This document shows, in pieces, positions 17,207 through 25,294 of a stretch of 64,000 bases of DNA; position 1 is the stretch's first letter, and each line of letters begins with the position of its first letter. The stretch comes from Hymenobacter sp. DG01 (GTDB taxonomy: Bacteria > Bacteroidota > Bacteroidia > Cytophagales > Hymenobacteraceae), in the NCBI RefSeq assembly GCF_006352025.1, contig NZ_CP040936.1, forward strand, positions 2,356,001-2,420,000. Reading direction: 5' to 3'. Both the position numbers and the translations under genes were made by a program. The notes beneath the pieces were generated by a model. The model was not told the DNA's origin and did no database searches. It was given only the letters and a program-made list of their open reading frames with translations.

Positions 17207-17527
17207 CTACCCCCGGCGGGCCCGGCGGTTGCTGATGCGCTCCACCCGGTTGCGCCGCACCCAGTGCAGGTACTTCTGCAGCTCCTCGGCCCCGCGCAGG
17301 CTTTCTACGGTGTTGTAGCGCCGGGCCAGCTCGCGGTTGGTGAGCAGCAAATGCACCGTGCTATGGCAGGGCTGGCACAGATCCACGACGGGGCCGTAGC
17401 GGCCGCCTTCTTCGCGGGGTACCAAATGATGACGCGAGGTATGCTGCACTTCTCGCTCGCACAAGCCGCACCGCGTTTCCGCTGATAAGGGCTCCGGTAA
17501 CGTCCATCCGTGCTTTTTTCTTCGCAT
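17207..17527 (-). CDS. HNH endonuclease domain protein
   Basis: A 106-residue protein with an HNH nuclease core: 'CGLCEREVQHTSRHHLVPRE' (Cys20, Cys23, His33, His34), then 'VVDLCQPCHSTVH' (Cys51, Cys54, His55, His59). The Cys pairs would hold a structural zinc and the HH...H residues the catalytic metal. A basic C-terminus ('RRNRVERISNRRARRG') suits nucleic-acid binding. It is a stand-alone HNH protein of a type common in Bacteroidota; the role (repair, mobile-element remnant or RNA cleavage) is unknown. ATG at 17525-17527. It lies 39 bp upstream of the unknown 355-residue gene on the same strand, so the two may be co-transcribed. Confidence 0.85.
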   Translation of the reverse strand: MRRKKHGWTLPEPLSAETRCGLCEREVQHTSRHHLVPREEGGRYGPVVDLCQPCHSTVHLLLTNRELARRYNTVESLRGAEELQKYLHWVRRNRVERISNRRARRG

Positions 17528-17617
17528 TGCTTCTTATTTTTCTGCTATCCGCTACTATAACACTATGGCAGCCGGCCGGATTCATTCTTGCTATTTTGAT
17601 AAAATAAGAATCAAAAT

Positions 17618-17650
17618 TTTGTTTGTGCTTTCAAATAACATCTATATTTG
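17618..17650 (+). promoter_or_regulatory. Candidate Bacteroidota-type promoter (TTTG-N21-TATATTTG)
   Basis: The -33-like TTTG is at 17618-17621 (with an alternative TTTG at 17622-17625), 21 bases before the -7-like TATATTTG at 17643-17650, in an AT-rich stretch. It would start transcription near 17657, giving a leader of about 100 bases for the exported protein gene at 17754. Confidence 0.5.
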
Positions 17651-17753
17651 GTTGCGCCTCAGCTGCATACACCACGCAGAGGGGGCCACGGCTTCATTTC
17701 ATTCGTTTCTCTCTTCAGACAACTACTGTTTTTTCACCTTTTACCGTTTTTCT

Positions 17754-18194
17754 ATGCGCGTTTCTACTCCTGCTTTCTCTTTGTCTCGTGTGTTGCGGGT
17801 AGCAGGGTTGCTACTGGCACTGATGATTTTCTCGCCTACTACCTCCAAGGCACAAACGTGGCTGGTTTCGACGGATGCCTACGTGAAGCTGGGCGTAGTG
17901 GACAAGTTCAGCCAACTAGGCGCTTACACCGCTAAGTTTGTGGTTATCAACCAGGAAACAGGCAAAGAGTACACCCTCTCCAAGCAAATCCCCAAAGGCC
18001 AGAACGGCGTGGACGTTATTTTCCCCTCGGAGCCGTCGGAGGCCGACTACTTCAAGACCGACAGTGGCGAAGCCGCCGCTGCCCGTCCCGGCCGCTACAC
18101 CTGGGAATGCCAGGTTGGCGGAAAAAAAGTGGTTGGGGGACGCTTTAGTTTTTCTGAAGTCGCAAATGATGTTACCTTGCTAGGCAAGAACTAA
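17754..18194 (+). CDS. Small exported protein, unknown
   Basis: A 146-residue protein. Residues 1-31 form a clear Sec signal peptide ending 'TSKA', with cleavage before 'QTWLV'. The mature part looks beta-rich ('KLGVVDKFSQLGAYTAKFVV', 'PGRYTWECQVGGKKVVGGRF'). It may be a small immunoglobulin-like or lipocalin-like periplasmic protein; no family is recognised. ATG at 17754 is chosen because it gives the signal peptide, although the frame stays open upstream. It is flanked by a candidate promoter and a strong terminator, so it is a single-gene unit. Confidence 0.75.
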   Translation: MRVSTPAFSLSRVLRVAGLLLALMIFSPTTSKAQTWLVSTDAYVKLGVVDKFSQLGAYTAKFVVINQETGKEYTLSKQIPKGQNGVDVIFPSEPSEADYFKTDSGEAAAARPGRYTWECQVGGKKVVGGRFSFSEVANDVTLLGKN

Positions 18195-18226
18195 CCCCCT
18201 CCTCTTCACCCACTCACTTACAAGGG

Positions 18227-18257
18227 AAAGCCCGGTGTTGCAGCACCGGGCTTTTTT
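18227..18257 (+). terminator. Intrinsic terminator
   Basis: An 11-bp stem (18227-18237 with 18244-18254) with a 6-base loop and a T-run, 33 bases after the exported-protein gene. Confidence 0.85.
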
Positions 18258-18356
18258 GTGCTTCCCTCCCCGGAAAAACCCGTCACCCGGCCCGCTTTCC
18301 TGCGTAAAAGCCGGAGCGGCGGCGCGGTGCCAGCCGGCTTTTTGTGGTTGTATCGC

Positions 18357-18665
18357 ATGCCGAAGAAATCGTTTTCCGAGCTCATCAACAGCCCCGGTAT
18401 GCCGGTGCTGGTTGATTTTTATGCCGATTGGTGCGGCCCCTGCAAAACCATGGCTCCTATTCTGGAGCAGGTAGCGGCCCAGCACCAGGGCAAAATCAAA
18501 GTCATCAAGATTGATGTGGACCGCAACCCGGCGGCCGCCCAGCAGTTCCGGGTGCAAAGCATTCCGACCCTGATTCTGTTCCGGCAGGGCCAGCCGGTGT
18601 GGCGGCAGGCGGGCGTAGTTTCGGCTCAGCAGTTGGGCCAGGTGGTGCAGGGCGTGCTGAAGTAA
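18357..18665 (+). CDS. trxA: Thioredoxin
   Basis: A 102-residue thioredoxin. The redox motif 'DWCGPCK' has Cys26 and Cys29, and the conserved cis-proline is Pro70 in 'SIPTLILF'. It reduces disulfides in cytoplasmic proteins. ATG at 18357 ('MPKKSFSELINSPG') gives the normal length; the upstream open frame overlaps the preceding terminator and is not coding. No signal peptide, so cytoplasmic. Bacteroidota often carry several thioredoxins, so the symbol is given by family rather than proven orthology. Confidence 0.9.
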   Translation: MPKKSFSELINSPGMPVLVDFYADWCGPCKTMAPILEQVAAQHQGKIKVIKIDVDRNPAAAQQFRVQSIPTLILFRQGQPVWRQAGVVSAQQLGQVVQGVLK

Positions 18666-18756
18666 GCCGGCGCGGAACCGGGAGTAAACTTACCGGGTGC
18701 CGTGAGGGTTGGGTAGAGTGTCCGTACTTTTGGACTCCTCTGTACTCCTGCCTCGA

Positions 18757-21105
18757 ATGACCCTACGGCTCACTATTTTAAGTATTGTATTTCTGCTGGG
18801 CACGGTACTACCGCCACGCTTGCAGGCCCAGGTCCGGCATCAGCTGTCCGGGGTGGTGCGCGCCGCGGCAGGCGCGGGTGAGCCGCTGCCCGGCGCTACG
18901 GTGGCCGTGCCCGCGCTGGGGATTGGCACCACCACCGCCGATGATGGCTCGTACGTGCTGACGCTGCCGGCCGGCCGCCACCAGGTAGTAATTTCCTTTA
19001 TTGGCTACACGACCCAAACCCGCGACGTAAATCTTACCCGCGACCAGCGCCTGGCCTTTCAGCTGGCTGAGGCGGGCAACGAGCTGGGCGAGGTAGTGAT
19101 TGAGGGCTCGGGTTCTTTGGAGCAGAAGCTGCAAACCACCCAGATGAGCGTGGAGCGCATTACGGCCCGCGAGGCGCGGCTGCTGCCGGCTTTGTTCGGG
19201 GAGGTGGACATTCTGAAAACCCTGCAGTTGAAGCCCGGCGTGCAGAACGGCGGCGAGGGCACCTCGGGCCTGTTTGTGCGCGGCGGCTCCGCCGACCAGA
19301 ACCTGGTGCTCCTGGACGATGCGCTGGTGTACAACCCCAGCCACCTGTTCGGGCTGTTTTCGGTGTTCAACTCCGATGCCGTGCAGTCGGTGGATTTGTA
19401 CAAAGGAGGGTTTCCGGCCCAGTACGGGGGTAGGCTTTCCTCGGTGGTGGATGTGAAAATGCGCCCCGGCAACCCCGAGAAGTTCACGACCAGCGGAGGG
19501 CTGGGCCTGATTTCCTCGCGCCTGACCCTGGAAGGACCTATCAAGAAAGGCAAAGGGGCGTTTCTGGTGTCGGGGCGGCGCACGTACTTCGATGTGTTTA
19601 CCCGCCAGATCAACAAGCTCAACAACGACGACCCCGACTACAACCCCATTCCCGACTACTATTTCTACGATTTCAACGCCAAAGCCAACTATAAGCTCGG
19701 CAGCAAGGACGAGCTGTTCCTGACCGGCTACCTGGGCAACGACGTGTTCGGGTTCAACTCCCAGAATGGCTTCAACTTCGATTTCAACTGGGGTAATACG
19801 GTGGCGGCCCTGCGCTGGAACCACGTGTTCAGCCCCCGGCTGTTTCTGAATACCACGGCCTCGCTGACCAAATACAAATACCAGATCAGCAACAAGCTCG
19901 ACCAGTTCGGCTTTAACCTTTCCTCCGACATCCGGGACCTGACCCTGCGCTCCGACCTGGACTATACTCCCAACGAACGGCATGCCCTGCGCTTTGGGGT
20001 TACGGCCACGCACCACCGCTTCGGGACGGGCCGCCTGCAGGCTGGCTCCCAGGATGGCAGCGTTAACTTTGGCTCCGATATTACTTACTACGGCACCGAG
20101 GCCGGCCTCTACGCCTCTGACACCTACAAGCCCTCCGAGAAGCTGCAGCTGGAGTACGGCCTGCGCCTCTCGGGCTTTAAGTCGGGCTCCGATGCGTACG
20201 GCGGGCTGGAGCCGCGGGCAGCGGCCCGCTACTCGCTTACGCCCAACGTATCCCTGAAAGGCAGCTACGCCCTGATGTACCAGTATGTGCACCTGGTCAC
20301 GAACACGGGCGCCTCGCTGCCGACGGATATCTGGTACCCCTCGCGGCAGTCGGTGAAGCCCCAGCGCAGCCAGCAGGTAGCGGGCGGCGTAAGCTGGCTG
20401 CTCGGCGACGGGCGCTACCTGCTCACGAATGAGGTGTACTACAAGTGGGCCCAGCGCCAGATTGATTTCAAGGACGGGGCCCAGCTGTTCGTGAACCCTG
20501 AGCTGGACTCGGAATTCCTGTTCGGGAAGGGTTGGGCTTACGGCAACGAGCTGTACTTGGAGAAAAAGCAGGGCCGCACCACCGGCTGGGTGGGCTACAC
20601 ACTTTCTTGGACCAAGCGGCAGTTTCCGGCCCAGCGCGGCACTAACGGCATCAACAACGGCCGCCCCTTCTACCCTACCTACGACCGGCGCCACAACCTC
20701 ACGGTAGTGGTCCTGCACCAGCTGAATCAGCGCATCAACCTCACGGGCTCGTTTGTGTTTACCTCCGGGGCCGCCACTACCCTGCCGCTGGCCCGCTTCG
20801 CGTTTCAGGACACGCCCGGTTCCAACCCCGGGGCGGTGCCCATTTATCCGGAGCGCAACACCTACCGCCTGGCCCCTTACAACCGCCTGGATCTGGGGCT
20901 GGTGTACAAGCTCAAGCCCCTGCGGCAGGGCGGCGAATCGGACCTGACGTTTAGCGTGTACAACGCCTACAACCGCCGCAACCCCTACTTCGTGTACTTC
21001 GACCAGGTGAAAAACGAGGATACCAATACCGTAATCAACTACCGGGCCCGGCAGGTTTCCCTGTTCCCGGTCATTCCGTCGGTTACTTACAACTTTAAAT
21101 TCTGA
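18757..21105 (+). CDS. TonB-dependent receptor with carboxypeptidase-like N-terminal domain
   Basis: A 782-residue outer-membrane receptor. The signal peptide ends near 'PRLQAQ'. A CarboxypepD_reg-like domain follows ('LSGVVRAAAGAGEPLPGATV' to 'ISFIGYTTQTRDV'), then the plug ('LQLKPGVQNGGEGTSGLFVR', 'NLVLLDDALVYNPSHLFG', 'YKGGFPAQYGGRLSSVVDV') and a barrel ending in a terminal Phe ('SVTYNFKF'), the usual BAM signal. It would import a ligand using TonB energy. ATG at 18757. The DUF4249 lipoprotein gene starts 9 bp after its stop, forming a receptor-lipoprotein pair. A TACTTTTG box at 18725-18732 may be its -7 element. Confidence 0.93.
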   Translation: MTLRLTILSIVFLLGTVLPPRLQAQVRHQLSGVVRAAAGAGEPLPGATVAVPALGIGTTTADDGSYVLTLPAGRHQVVISFIGYTTQTRDVNLTRDQRLAFQLAEAGNELGEVVIEGSGSLEQKLQTTQMSVERITAREARLLPALFGEVDILKTLQLKPGVQNGGEGTSGLFVRGGSADQNLVLLDDALVYNPSHLFGLFSVFNSDAVQSVDLYKGGFPAQYGGRLSSVVDVKMRPGNPEKFTTSGGLGLISSRLTLEGPIKKGKGAFLVSGRRTYFDVFTRQINKLNNDDPDYNPIPDYYFYDFNAKANYKLGSKDELFLTGYLGNDVFGFNSQNGFNFDFNWGNTVAALRWNHVFSPRLFLNTTASLTKYKYQISNKLDQFGFNLSSDIRDLTLRSDLDYTPNERHALRFGVTATHHRFGTGRLQAGSQDGSVNFGSDITYYGTEAGLYASDTYKPSEKLQLEYGLRLSGFKSGSDAYGGLEPRAAARYSLTPNVSLKGSYALMYQYVHLVTNTGASLPTDIWYPSRQSVKPQRSQQVAGGVSWLLGDGRYLLTNEVYYKWAQRQIDFKDGAQLFVNPELDSEFLFGKGWAYGNELYLEKKQGRTTGWVGYTLSWTKRQFPAQRGTNGINNGRPFYPTYDRRHNLTVVVLHQLNQRINLTGSFVFTSGAATTLPLARFAFQDTPGSNPGAVPIYPERNTYRLAPYNRLDLGLVYKLKPLRQGGESDLTFSVYNAYNRRNPYFVYFDQVKNEDTNTVINYRARQVSLFPVIPSVTYNFKF

Positions 21106-21114
21106 GTGCGGATT

Positions 21115-21990
21115 ATGCGGACTACTTGCTGGATTTCGCGGATTTTAGGGCCGAAAACCCGCCGGCTGCCTGGGGCACTGCTGACCGGGGCGGGCGCGGT
21201 AGCAGCCGGACTGCTGAGCAGCTGCGGCCTGCAGAAAGATATTGACGTGGAGCTACCCGCCTACCCCGCCCAGCTGGTGGTAGAAGCCTACCTCGAAAAC
21301 GGCCGCCTGCCCCGGATAGCCGTGTCGGAGTCGGTGCCTTACCTGGCTGAGCCCCAGGTGCAGGTGCCCACCGATGTGACCGTGGTACTGACCCGGCCCA
21401 ATGGCACTCGCGACACGCTGCGCTACGCTCCCGGCCTGAACATGAGCACTGATAAGGCCTACACCCACAGCGGCCGCACACGGCTGGTGGCCCGCCCCGG
21501 CGACGTGTTTCAGTTGGAGGCCTACGACACCCGGGGCCGGCGCGTAACGGGCTCGGCCACCATGCCGGCGCTGGTGCCCATCGACAATATCCAGTGGCAG
21601 TTTGATACGCAGCCCGCCGAGCGGCGGCAGGCCTACCTCACGGTGAAGTTTCAGGACCCGGCCGCTACCACCGACTATTACCGCTTTCAGGTGCACAAGA
21701 GCAGCCTCGGCCACGACCCCGACGTGGAATACACCGTGGAAGACCGCCTGACCAACGGCCAGGCCATTACCCTGGGCACGTCCTACGAGTTCAAAGCCAA
21801 CGATACGCTCTTCGTCACGCTCTACCACCTCGACCGGCCTTACTACCAGTTTCTGCAGTCGGTGCAGGATGCGCGCAACGCCAACGGCAACCCATTTGCC
21901 CAGCCTTCGGCGGTCCGGAGCACCGTGACGGGCGGGGTTGGCGTTTTCACGGTGCTCAGCTACCAGCGCCAGCGCGTGATTCTGAGGTAG
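21115..21990 (+). CDS. DUF4249 family outer-membrane lipoprotein
   Basis: A 291-residue protein. The lipoprotein signal ends 'GLLSSC' with Cys37 as the lipidated residue. The mature part has the DUF4249 pattern: 'QLVVEAYLENGRLPRIAVSE', 'VTVVLTRPNGTRDTL', 'PGDVFQLEAYDTRGRRVTG' (immunoglobulin-like strands), ending with 'GGVGVFTVLSYQ'. In Bacteroidota this family is usually encoded directly after a TonB receptor and is thought to be its surface partner. ATG at 21115 is chosen over a GTG three codons upstream that touches the receptor's stop. Ligand unknown. Confidence 0.88.
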   Translation: MRTTCWISRILGPKTRRLPGALLTGAGAVAAGLLSSCGLQKDIDVELPAYPAQLVVEAYLENGRLPRIAVSESVPYLAEPQVQVPTDVTVVLTRPNGTRDTLRYAPGLNMSTDKAYTHSGRTRLVARPGDVFQLEAYDTRGRRVTGSATMPALVPIDNIQWQFDTQPAERRQAYLTVKFQDPAATTDYYRFQVHKSSLGHDPDVEYTVEDRLTNGQAITLGTSYEFKANDTLFVTLYHLDRPYYQFLQSVQDARNANGNPFAQPSAVRSTVTGGVGVFTVLSYQRQRVILR

Positions 21991-22008
21991 CGCCTGGGCC
22001 TACCCCAT

Positions 22009-22046
22009 AAAAAAAGCGCCGCGGCCCGATGGGTCGCGGCGCTTTT
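22009..22046. terminator. Bidirectional terminator
   Basis: A GC-rich stem flanked by an A-run on the left and a T-run on the right, between the convergent DUF4249 and purine nucleoside phosphorylase genes. It would serve both strands. Confidence 0.85.
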
Positions 22047-22069
22047 GCGTGTACTAGCGAGCAACCCGC

Positions 22070-22888
22070 CTACAGCTTTTCCAGCACCCGGCGCAGCAGG
22101 GCCGTCAGGCGGGGCTCGGCCACGGCGGCGGTACGCAGAATGTCAGCAATGTCCACCTTCTTGAGCTTGCCGGGGGCACACAAGTCGGTAATAACGGACA
22201 CGGCCAGCACAGGCAGACCCATATGCACGGCGGCAATAACTTCGGGCACGGTGCTCATACCCACGGCATCGGCCCCAATGGTGCGCAGGTAGCGGTACTC
22301 GGCAGGGGTTTCGAGCATGGGGCCGGGTAGGGAAGCATACACCCCGCGGCGCAGATACTGCCCCAGGCCCAGTTCCTGAGCGGCTTCTTCGGCCAGCTGG
22401 AGCAGGCCGAGGTCGTAGGGCTCCATCATATCGGGGAAGCGGGGACCCAGCTCGTCGAGGTTTCGGCCGATGAGGGGGTTGGTGGGCTGCAGGTTGATGT
22501 GGTCCTCCAGCAGCATCAGGTCGGAGTAGTCGTAATCGGGGTTGAGGCCGCCGCTGGCGTTGCTCACGAACAGGCGCTGAATCCCGAGCAGCTTCATCAC
22601 GCGCACCGGAAACACCACCTGCTCCATGGTATAGCCCTCGTAGTAGTGGAAACGGCCATGCATCACCAGCACCCGCTTGCCGGCCAGGGTGCCCGCCAGC
22701 AGCTCACCGGCGTGGCTTTCCACCGTAGAAACCGGGAAGTGCGGAATATCGGCGTAGCTGAAGCGGTGGGCTACCTCCACTTCTTTGGCCAAAGCCCCCA
22801 GGCCCGTACCGAGGATGATGCCCGCTTCGGGCTGGAAGGCTTGGAGCGTTTGGCGAAGGTAGGCGGCGGCTTCGTGGAGTTCGTGCAT
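22070..22888 (-). CDS. Purine nucleoside phosphorylase (trimeric, class I)
   Basis: A 272-residue phosphorylase that splits purine nucleosides with phosphate into base and ribose-1-phosphate for salvage. Visible motifs: 'GIILGTGLGALAKEV' (phosphate loop), 'MHGRFHYYEGY', 'SNASGGLNPDYDYSDLMLLE', and 'ADAVGMSTVPEVIAAVHMGL'. The base-contacting segment reads 'SVITDLCAPG', with Asp where the mammalian enzyme has Asn. ATG at 22886-22888 is chosen because it starts just before the family fold. It is monocistronic, with a REP-like element upstream. Confidence 0.92.
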   Translation of the reverse strand: MHELHEAAAYLRQTLQAFQPEAGIILGTGLGALAKEVEVAHRFSYADIPHFPVSTVESHAGELLAGTLAGKRVLVMHGRFHYYEGYTMEQVVFPVRVMKLLGIQRLFVSNASGGLNPDYDYSDLMLLEDHINLQPTNPLIGRNLDELGPRFPDMMEPYDLGLLQLAEEAAQELGLGQYLRRGVYASLPGPMLETPAEYRYLRTIGADAVGMSTVPEVIAAVHMGLPVLAVSVITDLCAPGKLKKVDIADILRTAAVAEPRLTALLRRVLEKL

Positions 22889-22956
22889 GGAGTAGGAGTT
22901 GTCAGTTATCAGTTGCCCGTTGTCAGGATGTCTTAACCGCAAGGTTTGTAAAAAGT

Positions 22957-23058
22957 CTGTCATCCTGAGCACGGCGAAGGACCTTACCGCGTCAGCACGA
23001 GCCGCAATAACGACTTGTTCTGGCGTGATAAGGTCCTTCCCTGTGCTCAGGATGACAG
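22957..23058. repeat. REP-like hairpin element
   Basis: Imperfect inverted arms of about 30 bases (22957-22986 and 23029-23058) of the GTCATCCTGAGC...AAGGACCTTA subtype, with a 42-base spacer. It lies between the purine nucleoside phosphorylase start and the sppA stop. Confidence 0.85.
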
Positions 23059-23096
23059 TGGGGGTAGCCGATTAGCTGCTACTTACCATCAACTGC

Positions 23097-24860
23097 TTAC
23101 TGCACGTTCACCTCGAACGGCATCCGCATCTGGGCGCCTTTCATTTCTGAGAGCTTTTTGTACTGCTGGTACATGGGGTACATGGGGCCCATTTCCTCGC
23201 GCACCATGCGCATTTTGGCTTCCTCGGAGAACGAGCTGAACAGGCTCTCTGCAAAGGACTTCTGGCGCGGCAGCTTCTGGATGCGGTAGTCGCCTTCTTT
23301 CAGGTTGGCGCGGCGGGCGGCAATGCGCAGGGCATCGTCGTAGGAGCCCAGCACGTCCACGAGGCCGCGGGCCTTGGCTTCCGTGCCCGACCATACCCGG
23401 CCCGAGGCCAGGCGGCGCAGGCGCTCTACCGGCATGCGGCGGCCCTGGGCGGCTTTGGTGGTGAAGTCGGCGTAGATGCGATTGATTTCGGCCTGGAACT
23501 GGCTTTGCTCGAAGGGTGTGAGGGCGCGGGTGATGGTGGGGAAGTCAGAGAACTTGCCGGTAGTCACGCGGTCCGTGGTTACGCCAATTTTGTCGCGCAG
23601 GAAGGGCTCGATGTTCGGCAGTACGCCAAACACCCCGATGCTGCCCGTGATGGTGGTCGGGTGGGCCACAATCGTGTCGCAGCCCATGGCAATGAAGTAG
23701 CCGCCCGAAGCCGCCACGTCCGACATGCTGGCAATAATGGGCTTCACTTTCTTGGTCAGCATCACCTCGCGGTAGATGATGTCGGAAGCCAGCGAAGAGC
23801 CGCCGGGCGAGTTGATGCGCAGCACCACGGCCTTCACTTTCTTATCGAGGCGGGCTTTGCGGATGGCCTCGGCAAAGCGGGTGCTGCCGATGCTTTCGTT
23901 GCCGCCCTTGCCCGTCACAATGTCACCTTCGGCGTACACCACAGCAATGCGGTTGCCGCTGGTGCTGCCTTCCTCGTCGTCATCATCGGCCTTTTCGTAG
24001 TCAGAAAGCTCAATCAGGCTGAGCTTGTCGTCCTTCTCTACCCCCAGCTTGCCCTTCATGTAGTCAGTAGCCTGGTCGTAGTAGCCCAGGTCGGTCACCA
24101 GCCCGAGGAGCTTGGCGTCGTCGGCGTTGTGCACCAGCATGGAATCGGAAATAACCTTGAGGCGGGCCGGCGCGATTTTGCGGGCGGCAGCTACCTCGGC
24201 CAGCATGGCGTTGTTCATGGAGTTCAGAAACGACGAAGTTTGCAGGCGAGCCGAATCCGACATGTTGGTGCGGAAGTAAGGCTCCACGGCGCTCTTAAAC
24301 GAACCTACCCGGAAAATCTGGGCCTGAACGCCCAGCTTATCGAACAGGTTTTTGTAGTACATCGTCTCGGAGCTGAGGCCGTTGAACTCCAGCGTACCCT
24401 GGGGGTTCAGGTAGATCTTGTCGGCCACGGAGGCGAGGTAGTAGCTTTTCTCCGACTGGGCATCGGTGTACGACACCACAAACTTGCCCGACTTCTTGAA
24501 GTCGAGCAGGGCGTTGCGGATTTCCTCCATGGAAGCCATGCCGCCCTGCACCAACTCCAGATTCAGGAAAATGCCCTTGATGTCGTCGTCAGCTTTGGCG
24601 CGGCGGATGGCGGCTTTCAACTCATCGAGGCCAATAGAGCTGCTCTGCCCGCCCGTAAAGCCCGACAGTGGGTTGTTGAACTCCCGCTCGCCAATCGGCT
24701 TATCGAGCTTAAGCTCCAGCACCGAGTTGCTGGCCACGGTAACTTCTTTGTCGGAGGAAGCAGCGGCGGCAATCAGAGCCACCAGCAGCACAACCCCTAC
24801 CAGAGCAAACAGCACGAGGCCGGTCAGCGTCGCCAGCACGTACTTAAAAAATTGTCTCAT
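23097..24860 (-). CDS. sppA: Signal peptide peptidase SppA, long (67K) type
   Basis: A 587-residue membrane-anchored serine protease that degrades cleaved signal peptides. One N-terminal membrane span (about 5-34). Two ClpP-like domains in tandem: the first supplies the general-base Lys189 ('RVGSFKSAVEPYF') and the second the nucleophile Ser385 ('SDVAASGGYFIAMG'), matching the Lys/Ser dyad known for the E. coli enzyme. 'INSPGGSSLASD' forms the oxyanion region. ATG at 24858-24860. An acidic loop (291-297) links the domains. It is monocistronic. Confidence 0.94.
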   Translation of the reverse strand: MRQFFKYVLATLTGLVLFALVGVVLLVALIAAAASSDKEVTVASNSVLELKLDKPIGEREFNNPLSGFTGGQSSSIGLDELKAAIRRAKADDDIKGIFLNLELVQGGMASMEEIRNALLDFKKSGKFVVSYTDAQSEKSYYLASVADKIYLNPQGTLEFNGLSSETMYYKNLFDKLGVQAQIFRVGSFKSAVEPYFRTNMSDSARLQTSSFLNSMNNAMLAEVAAARKIAPARLKVISDSMLVHNADDAKLLGLVTDLGYYDQATDYMKGKLGVEKDDKLSLIELSDYEKADDDDEEGSTSGNRIAVVYAEGDIVTGKGGNESIGSTRFAEAIRKARLDKKVKAVVLRINSPGGSSLASDIIYREVMLTKKVKPIIASMSDVAASGGYFIAMGCDTIVAHPTTITGSIGVFGVLPNIEPFLRDKIGVTTDRVTTGKFSDFPTITRALTPFEQSQFQAEINRIYADFTTKAAQGRRMPVERLRRLASGRVWSGTEAKARGLVDVLGSYDDALRIAARRANLKEGDYRIQKLPRQKSFAESLFSSFSEEAKMRMVREEMGPMYPMYQQYKKLSEMKGAQMRMPFEVNVQ

Positions 24861-24996
24861 CGTCAGTCAGGAAATTGAATAGTCAGATCGGTCTTGAAAC
24901 AAAAGTATTGGCTTTTCCTCCCCTATTCCGGCTATTCAACCAACGGGCAGTTTTGGGGCGGGAACGGGCGAGGATTGGGGTGTGAGGGGATTTGTA

Positions 24997-25224
24997 GGGT
25001 AAGAGGGTGTGCGGGTAGGAGTTTAGGAGGGGAGGAGGATGTGAGCCTACGAGCTGAGAGTGAGCGGTGGAATATATGTTGTCATCCTGAGCGCAGCGAA
25101 GGACCTCTACCGAGGGTAACCTCTTTGATTAGCCAGAGGTAGAGGTCCTTCGCTGCGCTCAGGATGACAACTCTACTTCCAATTACTCTTGCCTCCAAAC
25201 TCTTACCTGCACACCCTCTTACCC
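24997..25224. repeat. Composite inverted repeat enclosing a REP-like core
   Basis: Outer arms 24997-25030 and 25192-25224 are near-perfect inverted copies of a purine-rich sequence (GGGTAAGAGGGTGTGC then GTTT.GGAGG). They enclose the separate REP-like hairpin at 25081-25168. Further partial copies of the arm continue to 25290. Confidence 0.7.
25081..25168. repeat. REP-like hairpin element, perfect arms
   Basis: 30-bp perfect inverted repeat (25081-25110 and 25139-25168) of the GTCATCCTGAGCGCAGCGAA subtype with a 28-base loop. Confidence 0.9.
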
Positions 25225-25294
25225 TCCTACCCCCATATCCTCTCACCCTAAAACTTCCTTCCTAAACTCCTACCCTCCTACCCTCACACCCTAT

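Larger units (their letters stand above)
24861..25294. other. Intergenic region between sppA and rarA
   Basis: No gene. It is almost filled by the nested repeat described at 24997-25224 and a purine/pyrimidine-skewed flank: the right part to about 25290 is made of repeated CTCCTACCCT-like units on the plus strand. Confidence 0.7.

Noticed and set aside
18808..20718. 636-codon minus-strand open frame across the TonB receptor
   Set aside because: It is a shadow of the receptor; the sense strand has signal peptide, plug and barrel motifs and the antisense product has none.
23505..24878. 457-codon plus-strand open frame across sppA
   Set aside because: Antisense to sppA with its complete Lys/Ser dyad; the product is low-complexity His/Val/Gly-rich.
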